Assembly (NCBI GenBank): GCA_023449855.1
Contig: JAEXHR010000188.1
Span: 1-64,000, forward strand
Origin: Pseudomonadota bacterium
GTDB taxonomy: Bacteria; Pseudomonadota; Alphaproteobacteria; Rhizobiales; Xanthobacteraceae
Length of the DNA: 64,000 nt
Reading direction: 5' to 3'
The first letter of the stretch is position 1. Every line of letters begins with the position of its first letter. This document shows, piece after piece, positions 17,553 to 29,500 of this stretch. Under the pieces are notes generated by a model, which was not told the DNA's origin, did no database searches, and saw only the letters and a program-made list of their open reading frames with translations. The position numbers were made by a program, and so were the translations under genes.

Positions 17553-20500
17553 ATGCCCGTCCGTCCGCTTGTGCTGCCAGTATCGATTTCTCACGCGCAG
17601 CGTTCGCGTTTTCTGCATCGTGCACTCCTGACGGGTGTTTGTTCGACCGCGCTGCTCAGCATCGCGTCGGGCACATTGTATGCGCGCGCGCTGAATGGTG
17701 GCAGTGCAGGTGGCGCGGTTTCGGCTCCGAACATTGCGGCCGATGCGGCGACGCAAACCGCACAGCGCGCGGCAACTGCGGCACAGCAGACCCAACAATC
17801 GCTGGCGCGGGCGGCGCGCGCGGTGCAGGATATGCAGGCGATCCAGGCCGCGGCGCGCGCTGCGGCTGCCGCGCAGCAGACATCAGTGTCTGTGCCAGTG
17901 GCGGTGCCGAACGGTCTTGGTGCAGGTGGCCTCTTGGTGGCGCCGGGCGGTAAATGGGATGGTGCCAATGCGCCGACGCAGACCGTCGATGCCAATGGCC
18001 AGACCCAGGTCGGCATTCGGCAGCTGACGCAGCAGGCCATTCTGGAATGGCAATCATTCAATGTGGGCGCGCGCACCACGCTGACATTCGACCAGCAGGG
18101 CAATAGCAGCTGGGTGGCGCTCAACCGCGTCGTCGGTACGACTGCGCCGAGCCACATCCTCGGTAACATCAAGGCCGACGGGCATGTCTATGTGATCAAT
18201 CAGAACGGCATCATTTTTGGCGGCAACAGCCAGATCAATGTCGGCTCGCTGATCGCCTCGACAGCGGGGATCACCAACGAACAATTCACCGCCAATGGCA
18301 TCTATGGCCCGAACACGCCGAGTTTCAAGGCTGCCGGCGGCAAGGTCGTGGTGGAGGCGGGCGCGTCGATCGAAACCCGTGCACCGAGCTCGGTGACCTC
18401 CGGCGGCGGCTTCGTGCTGATGATCGGATCGCAGGTCGAGAATGCCGGCACGATTGCCACGCCACGTGGGCAGACCATGCTGGCTGCGGGCGACGATTTT
18501 GTGTTGCGCGCAGGTTTCGGCAGCGATGCCAACCAGACCTCGACGACGCGTGGCAACGAGATCTCGCCGATCATGAAGGCTGGAAGCACCAGCGGCAACG
18601 TCACCAATACCGGCCTGATCTTCGCGCAGCAGGGCGACATCACTATGGCCGGGCGTAGCCTCGCGCAGAACGGCGTGTTGATCGCAACCACCTCGGTCAA
18701 TACCCGTGGCACCATTCATCTATTGAACAAGGCCTCGGATACGGCCGGCAGTATCGGGCTCGCCGCTGGCAGTGTCAGTGCGATCCTGCCGGAACTCGAT
18801 AGCGACGAGACGGCCATCGACAGCCAGCGCGATGCGCTGATTAAGGCCTCCGATGCGGCCAATCTCTTGCGCGTCGGCACTACGACCTTCGACAATTTGT
18901 CCTTACTTGCTGATCGCCAGGATCAGTCACGGGTCGAGATCGTCAGCGGTGGCACGGTCACGTTCAAGGGCGGCTCTATCACGGCGGCACAAGGCGGGCA
19001 GATCGCTGTCTCGGCCAAGCGCATCGTTGCCGAAGAGGGCGCGACGCTCGACGTGTCGGGCGTGCGCGGCGTCGCGCTTGCGATGGCGTCCAACAATGTG
19101 AAGATCAGCGTCCAGGGTAATGAACTCCGGGATTCCCCGCAAAACCGCGATTCCAACGTGCTCAAGAGCAACGATGTCTGGATCGACGTGCGCAGCCTCA
19201 CGCTGGTGGCGGATGGCACTGGCGGTTACACCGGTAATCGCTACTACACCAAAGGTGGCCTGCTGGAGGTCGGTGGCTATCTGAACACCACGCCGCATAC
19301 GATCGGCGAGTGGGCGGCAATCGGTGGCAGCATCACGCTGGCGGCCACGTCGGAAGTGATCGCGCAGAGCGGCGCAACGTTCAATATTTCCGGCGGTTCT
19401 CTGGATTATGCAGCGGGCTGGATCCGCTCGACCAATCTGATCGGCATCGATGGCCGCCGCTATACGGTGGACAATGCGCCGGCCGACATGACGTTTGTCG
19501 GCTTTGCCGGATCTTTCTCGCGGACGCATCAAATCCAGGGCAAGCTCGATGATCGCCTCACCGAAACCTGGACGACGGTGTTCGACCGTGGGCGGACCTC
19601 ACTGCGCTGGGAAGACGCCTACAGCGTCGGTCGCGACGCCGGCCGGTTGAACCTCTCGACGCCGACGTCGATTTTTGCCGCAAGCATCGTCGCCGATACG
19701 GTCACGGGACAGTATCAAACCAGCAAGCGCAGCAGCGCGGTGGCCGATGGCTACAAGCTGACCCAGACCACGGTGGCGCAGAACGGCACGCTCGCGCTCG
19801 GCCAATATGGGGCAACAGGACGGACCGATCTTTATAACACCGATGTCCGCATCGCAGATCCGGCAGCGTCGGGATTGCCGGCGGATCGAACCAATACAGC
19901 GTGGTTCGATGCGGGTTATCTCAGTGCGCAAAAACTTGGCGGGCTCGATCTTGGGAGCCGCGGCAGGATCACGATCGATGCGCCGGTGCAACTCGCCGAT
20001 GGCGGCGTCGTCAGGCTCATCGCGCCGTTGATCGACATCAAGGCCGATATCACGGCACGCTCCGGCGGCGTTAGCGCGAGCAATCTGTTTACGGGCTCAG
20101 GGACGAGCGCGACGCAGGTGGCGTTGGTTTCGAACGGCACATCGACGGTCACGGTGCACGACGGTGCGACCATTGATGTGCGCGGTCTCTGGGTCAATGC
20201 TATCGCTGCTGACGATGAGCGTAGCGGGCAGGCCTATCGCGATGGCGGCAGCGTATCGCTGCAGTCGTCGCGCGACGTCGCTGTCGAGAACGGCGCGGCC
20301 ATCGATACATCGTCGGGCGCGATGCTCGATATCCGTGGCAGCTTTAAGGGCGGCAAGGGTGGGAGCATCAGCCTGCTCGCCGATGCGTTCGGTGCGGGTA
20401 ATGGCCGGCTGACGCTGGGCGGGACGCTGCTTGGCTACGGCGCCGCTGGCGGGGGTACGCTGACCATCGACAGCGGTCCGAAGATTGTGATCGGCGGCGC

Positions 20501-23500
20501 CGCTGATGCGGCGGTGCTTAGTCTCGACACCAGCATCTTCCGGACCGGCTTCGCGCAATACGCCATCAATGGCCATAAGGGTGTGAGCGTTGCGCCCGGC
20601 GTCGTGGTCGATGTCGCAATGCCGACCTATCAACTCGCAGCCGGTGCATCCGGTATTGCCACTGGCGGCGATCCGTCGGCTGCGCTCGGTGTGGTGACGC
20701 TGCCGCTCTACATGCCGAATGCCGCGCAGAACCAGCTCGTCCAGCGAGCTGGCGCAAGCTTGTCGTTGCAAGCCGGCGTCTCGCAATCGACCGCCGGCGA
20801 TCTGGCCAGTGTCGTGCTCGATATCGGACAGGGCGCAGTGATCAATGTCGATCCCGGTCAGACCATCAAGTTGACCAGCGTCGGCCAGCTCAACATCGAC
20901 GGCACGCTCAATGCATGGGGCGGCAACATCATTCTGTCCGGCCTGTTCACGGGCGCCTCCGAGGCAAGCAATGCCGCAGGACACAACCGTTCGATCTGGC
21001 TCGGCGATCACGCCGTGCTTGACGTCGCGGCACGCGCGGCCAGCGCTCTGGATCGCCGTGGTCGACGTTACGGCACCGTGGCTAATGGCGGCAGCATCGT
21101 GATCGGCGGCACCATCGATCACAGTGCGGGTCTCGCATCGGCTCCCGATCTGTTTGTCGTTGTGAAGAGCGGCGCACGGCTCGACGCATCGGGCGGGCAA
21201 GCGATGCTCGATATCGACGGGCAGGCGATCACCGTCGCCAGCAATGGCGGCAGCATCTCGCTGGCCTCCAATAACGGCCTCTATCTCGACGGCAGTTTTG
21301 TCGCCAATGCCGGCGCCGCGACTGCTGCAGGCGGCACGCTGTCGCTCGCCATGGTGTCTTCGAACTATGTCAGGGCGACGGCGGCGAGCGTGTTGCTGCC
21401 GCGCCAATTGATCATCGCACAGGATCATGGCGCCTTTGCATTGCAAAGCGTGAGCGATCCGGCTGCGGCGGCGCTGGTCTATGGTCATGGTGGCATCGCC
21501 GTGTCGCAGATCGCGGCCGGCGGTTTCGGCAGCCTCAATCTGCTCGCCAGCAATGTCGCCTTTGCCGGCAATGTCGATCTGAACCTGCGCCAGAACCTGC
21601 AGATCTATACCGGTACCCTGTCGCTCGCCAACAGCGCACCGCTGACCTCGCAGGTCAATCTCAACGCCTCCTATCTGCGTTTGGCGGGCTATCTCCCGAC
21701 CAGCCGCGACCAGTATGTGCAGCCGGGCGGCGTCACCAATCCCTCGACTTTGCCTGGCTCGGCGACGTTCTCCGCCAGCGCCGATCTGATCGATGCGCGC
21801 GGGCTTGTCAGCTTCGGCTCGCGCGGTGCGACCGGCGCGTCGCAGCCGGTGTTCGAGCAGGTCACCCTCAACAGCCGTGGCGACATCCGCTTCCTGGCGG
21901 CCGGTGCACCGAACAACACCGGGGAGCCTACCACGCAGCTCATCACGTCGGGCGATGTGACGCTGCGGGCGGCGCAGCTCTATCCGACCATCGGCGCGGC
22001 CGCGGGCGTTACCACGGGCACCAATCGCACGCTGACCGTCGGCCGCTCCACCACCGAGACGCCCGAACTGCCGTATTCGGCATTCGGCCGGCTGCGTCTG
22101 GCCGCGGGTCATGTGGTGCAGGGTGGCGTCGTGCGCGCGCCGCTCGGTAGTCTCGAATTCGGCCTGACCTCGACCTCCACCATCGATTTTCTCCCCGGCA
22201 GCATCACCTCGGTGAGCGGCGCCGGTCTGGAGATGCCCTATGGCGGCACCATCGACGGGCAGGTCTGGAACTATAACGGCAGCGCCGTCAGCTTCGTGGG
22301 CGCCGGCGGCGTGCTCGGTACCAGTCTGGCCTTTGGCGTGACGCTGAACGCCAAGGCGGTCGATGTGCAGCCGGGCGCGGTGCTTGATCTCTCCGGCGGC
22401 GGCGCGCTGACCGGCGCGGGCTTTGTTTCCGGCCGCGGCGGTTCGGTGGACGTGCTGCGTTACGCGCTGGCCGATGCCAATCCGGGCTACAGCTACAGCA
22501 AAAGCGGCAATCAGGTTTACGCCATCGTGCCCGGCCATGTGGCGGCCTATGCGCCGGTGACGCCGGATGCGGGAACGCGCGAGCCCGCCATCGGCCGCCA
22601 GATCACGCTGGACGGCAGCACGCCGGGCCTGCCGGCCGGCACCTACACGCTGATGCCGGCGACCTATGCGCTGCTGCCTGGCGCGTTCCGCGTCGAACTC
22701 ACGCCTGCGGATTCGCGCGGGCTCACCACGTCTGTGGCGTTTGCAAACGGCTCCTATCTCGCCGGTGCGCGGCTCAGCATCGCCAATACCGGCATCAGCG
22801 AAAGCCTGGCACGGCGTGTCATCGTGACGTCGGGCGCCACTGTCCGCACCCATTCGCTCTATGACGAAACCAGCTATGCCAATTTCGCCATCGCCGATGC
22901 CGTCCGGCGCGGCATTCCGCGGCCGATGTTGCCTGTCGATGGCAAGGGGCTGAAATACACGATCACCTCAGGCGCCGGCGCGAATTCGCTGACCTTCGAC
23001 GGCACCGGATTGTTCGGCGCCGCCACGGGGGGCTACGACGGCGCGGTCTCGATCCTCGCCAACAAGATCGAAGTGGTGGCGGGCGGACGGCAGGCGACGC
23101 CAGGTTTCACCGGCGTCACCATCGTCGCCGACGAACTCAACGCGCTCGGCGCATCGCGTCTGACCGTCGGCGGCATCCAGTATGTCGAATACGGGCAGGG
23201 CGGCAACTATGTCCGCGCCGCCAATGTCAGCCAATATGTCTATCTGCGCTCGGGCGCGGTGCTATCGGCGCCGGAAGTGTTTCTGATCGCCGCGGATCCG
23301 AGCAATCCGGAGCTGGGCGATGGCCTGGTCCGCATCGAGCAGGGCGCCAGCATCAATACGCTCGGGCGCGGCAAGGTCGCTTTCGACAGCAATGACGGCT
23401 TCATCTATGCGCCGCAAGGCGCGCATTTCGTCGCGGTCTCCAACGGCCTGATCAATGTCGCGCCATCCACCGGCGTCGCGCGCGGCGGCATCGATGTCGG

Positions 23501-26500
23501 CAATTGCATCGCTTCGGTCTGCAGCGGCGACACCACGCTGTATTCGAACGGCACCATCGCGCTCTCCACGACTGGTAAGTTCGAGCTGAGCAATGCGGTG
23601 CGCTACGGCACGCGTAATCTCTCGCTGGCCGTCGGCGGCATCAATGTCGGCAGCACGCAATCCCTCGCGGACGCATCCGCGCGTGGCGTCCTGCCGAGCG
23701 GCCTGATCCTGAACCAGAGCGTGCTCGACCGGCTGATCGCCGGCGATACATCCACCGGCGCGCCGGCGCTGGAGACGCTGATCCTCAACGCCTCCGCCAG
23801 CATGAATTTCTTCGGCGATGTCGCGCTCGATACTTACGACAAGGTCACCGGCCATTCGACCCTGGAACGCCTGGTGCTGACCACGCCCGCGATCTACGGC
23901 TATGGCAATGTCGGCACGCTGGCCAGCATCCGTACCAAGAATCTCGTCTTCGGCGGCTCGACCAACACGCCCACAGCGGTGGTCGCCAATGGCGCCGGCA
24001 CCGGCAGCGGCGCGCTGGATTTTACGGCCGAACGCATCGAATTCGGCTTCGGCCCGTTCACACAGCCCAGCAATATCGCATCCTATGACCGCCTCGTGCT
24101 CGGCTTCGCCAATGTCGCGCTGACGGCCAGCGACCGTATCACCGCCAATCACAAAGGCGGCTTGAGCGTCTATCAATCGCAAGGCGCCTATGTCGCTGGC
24201 ACCGGCTACACCTATAGCGGCGGCAATCTCTCCATCATCACGCCGCTGTTCACCGGCGAGGCCGGCTCGGTCAACAGCATCACGGCGGGCGGCACGGTGT
24301 CCGTCACGTCGCCGAATGGGGCGACCGCAGGCGCAGTGACTGTGGATGCCGGTGCGCTCGGTGCGCAGATCGCGCTCTCCGGCAGCAACATCACTTTGGC
24401 AAGCGCCGTCGTTCTGCCCAGCGGCAAGCTGACACTGCGCGCCGATGGCGACATCATGCTCACCGATGCAACCCGGATCGACATGTCCGGCCGCACCATC
24501 GTGTTCAACGACATCGCCAAGAGCAGCTGGGGCGGCGATGTCGTCCTTGAAAGCGCGGGCGGCAATATCGTCCAGGCGGCGGGATCGCGCATCGACTTGT
24601 CGGCCAAATTCAACGCCGCCGGCACGCTCCGTGCCGTGGCGCTGGATGCGGCGGCCGGCATGGTCGATCTGCAGGGCAGCATTCTCGGCTCAAGCTCCAG
24701 CACTTACGATGCCGGCGGCGTCTATATGCCTTACAAGGCTGCAAGCGTCGAAATCCGCGCGCAGCGTCTGGGTGGCGCGGGTTCGCTCACCGACCAGTTC
24801 GCCGCGCTCAATCAGCGCCTGAATTCCGGCAGCGTGTTCGGCGGCCGCAGCTTCCAGCTCAAGCAGGGCGATCTTGTCATCGGCGACGGCCTGAAAGCCG
24901 GCAGCGTCGATGTCTCGCTCGATGGCGGACAGCTCACAGTCACCGGCACCATAGATGCGTCAGGCGCTGCCGTCGGCTCGATCTATCTCGCGGCCAAGAA
25001 CGGCCTCAGGCTGGCCGGCAGTGCGGTGCTCGATGCTCATGGCGAAGTCCTGCGCGTCGATAGCTATGGCAAGATCATCGACAGCCCGAACCGCGCCGTC
25101 GTCGATCTCACCGCCAGCGACGGTGTGCTGACGCTGGCCGCCGGCGCACGCATCGATCTGCGCCACGGCACCATCTATGGTCAGAATGACGGCGTCGCCC
25201 GCGGCACACTCGAACTCAACGCGCCGCGCATCGGCAGTAGCGGAAGCATGTTGGATGCGGATGCCGCCACCTATGGTGACATCGCCATCGATGCATCAGA
25301 TCCGGTGACGATCCTGGGCGCGCGTTCTATCGCGGTCAATGCGATGCAGCGCTATACCGATGCGCCCAACGGCACGGATGCTGCCGTCAGCGAACGGCCG
25401 TATCAGGTGATCACCCAGGCCTGGCTGAAGACCAAGCACGACGAAGCCACCACATTCATCAATGCCGCGCTCAATCGTAGCTCCGTGATGGACGGCAAGC
25501 TCGCCGGTCTCAACAACGACAGCTATCGCAACGCCTTCCATCTGCGCCCGGGCATCGAGATCGCCAGCAAGACGGCGGATGGCGATCTGGTGGTGCAGGG
25601 CGATCTCGATCTGTCCGGCTTCCGCTATAACGGCGTCAATCCGAATTTCGTGCGCACCGGCGTCACCGGCTCCGGCGAGGTCGGCACGCTGCGCTTCCGC
25701 GCCGGCGGCGATCTCAGCATCTATGGCGGCATCAATGACGGCTTTGCGCTGCCGGATACATTCACGACCCAGGACGACAAGGGCTGGGTGCTGCTGGCCG
25801 GTATAGACTTCACCGGCGGCAATATCATCGTGCCCGGCGTCGGCGTGACACTGGCCGACGGCACCGCATTCCCCAATGGCGCAACGCTGAATTACGATCT
25901 GCCGGTGCAGGGCGCCAACCTCGGCGTCGGCATGCGATTGCCGGCAGCAGCCAAGCTGAGCGCGGCGATCATCGTTCCAGCCGGCACGGTGCTGGCCGCT
26001 GCGATACGCGACGGCGCCGGCAATCTTCTCTACGCCGCGGGCACGTTGCTGAGCGTGGCGACGCCGATCCCGGCCGGCACGCAGCTCGATGCCGGCAGCG
26101 TGATGCCTGTCGCATTCTCGGTCTCGGCCTTTGTCTGGCCGAAGGGCGTGGCGCTGGCGCAGTTCAACGGCAGCACCGATGTGAGCAAAGCCAGCTTCCT
26201 GCTTGATGGCGATCTCGCCTTGAAGCCGGGATCGCTGATCCCCTCGGGCACCGATGTGAAACTACCTGGTGGCGACAAATCCGTCGAACTGCGGCCGGAA
26301 GTGGCCGGGCGCCAGGGCCGCATTTGGGCGGTCGCTCCGATGCTGGCGGAAGGCTCGCAGTCGTGGTCGTTCCGCTTTGTCGCCGGTGCCGATCTCGACG
26401 CCGCCGATGGCCGCCGCGTGCAGTCGCATCCGGCCCATGGCAGCATCCGGTTGGCGGATAGCCATTATGGTTCGTACGGCAAGGCGGTCTCCAGCGGTTA

Positions 26501-29500
26501 TGTCTGGAGTGATGCCTTTCCGGAGCTGGAAGGGCAACCGATCACCGATGCGGATGTCGTCTTGTATATCGGATATAGTTCGGTCGCGGAAATGTGTGCT
26601 ACTGAATCGTATTTCTGCGTCGTCGGCGGTGGTGGCGCATCGTATGCGCTGGAGCTCGCCAGCATTCGCCCCAGCGTCGTGCGCACCGGCACCGGCGATC
26701 TGCAATTCTTCACCGGCGGCAATCTGCGGGTGGATTCGCTCTACGGCATCTACACCGCCGGCACTTCGTCGGTGACGACATCCGCGAGCGATCCCTACAA
26801 CCTGCCGCGCTTCCGCCTCATGGCCACCGGCACCGTAACCTCCGATGCCAATCAGGGCTATGAGAAACTGGTCGATGGCGGCGCCGACAGCATCTATCGT
26901 GCCTGGTATCCGACCGTTGGCGGCGATCTCACCATCAAGGTCGGTGGTGATCTCACCGGCGACGTGATCAGCAAATCGGCCTCCGTCAATCTGCGGCCGA
27001 ACACGCAAGACGCCGGCTACAACACTGCCGATGTCGCCAACTGGCTGTGGCGGCAGGGCAGCAACACGGTGGCCACCGGCGGCGTCGCGCAGCCCACGGC
27101 CTGGTGGATCAATTTCGGCACTTATGTCGGCTTCGAGGGCGGGTTCAACAATCCGCAGACGAGCGCCGACCAGATGCGCGGCTTCACCGGCTTCGGCACG
27201 CTGGGCGGCGGTAACCTCGCCGTGGATGTCGCGGGCAATGCCGGCCGGCTCGAGACGCTGGCCGCCGGCAACTTCAATCCGAACTGGCAGCCGCGCAGCC
27301 AGGGCCTGGTGTTGGCCGTGGGCAGCACCGGCCGCGTGATGGCGGATGGCAGCTTGCAACTCACCGGCGGCGGCGATCTCAGCCTGCGTGTCGGCGGCGT
27401 GCTGAACACCGAGAGAAGCCAGCTCGGCTCGGAGCTTAACGGCACCTTCACCAATCTGCGCGGCCATTCCGAGATCAAGGCCTCGGAGATCGGCAGCATC
27501 GATCTGCTGTATGGCAATATGGCGCAAGACAACGTGCCGAAGGAAACCCGCGCCTTCGATCCGTTCAATGCCACCCGCGGCCTCGCTCTCGGCGGTCCGG
27601 TGCTGGCGCCCGGCGATGCCACTTTCAGCATCTCCACGCTGCGCGATCAGGTGCTGGAAACCGTGACCGATCCCGGCCGCCTGACGATGGTGAACCCGTC
27701 GGCCTTCACGGTCGATGGCACTGTCGGCAAAGCGTATAGCTGGTTCACGATGTGGACCGACCGCACCGCCATCGACCTGTTCTCGGCCGGTGGCAATCTG
27801 ACGCCCTATGCGCCAGAGGCCTATGCCGCATCCGCGACAATTCAGACCGACGCTGCGGCAGTTTATCCCTCCATCTTCCGCGCGGTAGCGGCGACCGGCA
27901 GCCTGTACTACGGCAAGGCCGCCCGGATTGGCGGCAGTGACGGCGACAGCAACGGCGCGCTGATGCTCGCGCCGTCGCCGCGCAGCGAATTGCAATTCCT
28001 GGCCGGGGATTCGATCTATGCCGGCGGCTATTCCGTCAGCCAATCCAGTGCCGCGGCCGATGTGATCCCGACGCCGCAGAACCCGGCTTATGTCGGCTGG
28101 AAACTGAATGCCTATCCGGAAGTGCCGCAGCGAACCAATGTGTCGTCCCTCGGCAATGTGTCCAACGAGTCGATTTATCCCTTGTTCGCTCTTGGCTCGG
28201 GCACGGCCGCAGGTCTCGGCAATGCCAATTCCGAACCGGCGCGGTTCTATGCACTAACCGGCGATCTCGTCGGCGTGAATTCCGGCCGCATCATCCATTA
28301 CACCACCCCGGCCGATACACGTTACGATACCGACTGGTATATCGGCGGCGCGCCGGTGCGGATGATCGCCGGACGCGACATCGTGCGCAGCGGCGATGGC
28401 AGCTTCACCGACGACAATCAGTCGGGCCAGGTGATCAAATTCTCCTACACGTCACGCGGCAATCTGTTCGTGCACAATTCGCCGGGGGACATCTCGATCG
28501 TCTCGGCGGGGCGCGACATCATCTATAGCAATTTCAAGGTTGCCGGCCCCGGCACGCTGGAAGTCTCCGCCGGCCGCAACATCCTGATGGAGGACAAGGC
28601 CAGCATCACCTCGATGGGGCCTGTTGTTTCCGGCGATACACGGCCGGGGGCCTCCATTGCGATGATGGCGGGCACCGGTGCTGCGGGCGCAGATTTTGCG
28701 AAACTCGCGGCGCTTTATCTCGATCCCGCCAATCAGGCGGTTGCGGGCACGCCGCTGGCCGAACAGGCCGGGAAGGTGGCCAAGACCTATGAGACTGAGT
28801 TGGTCGCCTGGCTGAAGGATCACAACGGCTTTAGCGGCACGGTGGATCAAGCACGCGCCGCTTTCGCCGCGCTGCCGGCGGAGCAGCAGCGCATCTTCCT
28901 GCGGGAGGTCTATTTCGCCGAGCTGCGCGAAGGGGGACGTGAGTATAACAATCCGGCCAGCTCGCGTTACCAGTCCTATCAGCGCGGCCGCCAGATGATC
29001 GCTACGCTGTTTCCTGAGACGGATGCCATTGGCAATCCGATCGCGAGGGATGGCGCGATCACCATGTTCGGCGACTCCGGCGTGCGCAGCAAATTCGGCG
29101 GCGATATCCAGATGCTGGCGCCGTCGGGGCGTATTGTCGTCGGTCTCGAAGGCCAGAAGGACTCCGCGACATCCGGCATCGTCACTGAAGGCAAAGGCGA
29201 TGTTCAGGTCTATGCCCATGGCAGCGTGCTGCTCGGCCTGTCGCGTATCATGACCACTTTTGGCGGCAATATTCTCGCCTGGTCGGCGACCGGTGATATC
29301 AATGCCGGCCGCGGCTCCAAGACCACGGTTCTGTTCACGCCGCCCAAACGCACGACCGACAAATACGGCAATGTGACGCTGGCCCCCAATGTGCCGTCAT
29401 CCGGCGCCGGCATCGCCACGCTCAATCCGATCCCTGAAGTGCGTGCCGGCGATATCGACCTGATCGCGCCGCTCGGCACCATCGATGCGGGCGAAGCGGG

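Noticed and set aside
20097..22853. 918-codon minus-strand open frame inside adhesin 2
   Set aside because: Same reason: antisense of repeat-rich Gly/Asp codons, no recognisable domain, no start context.
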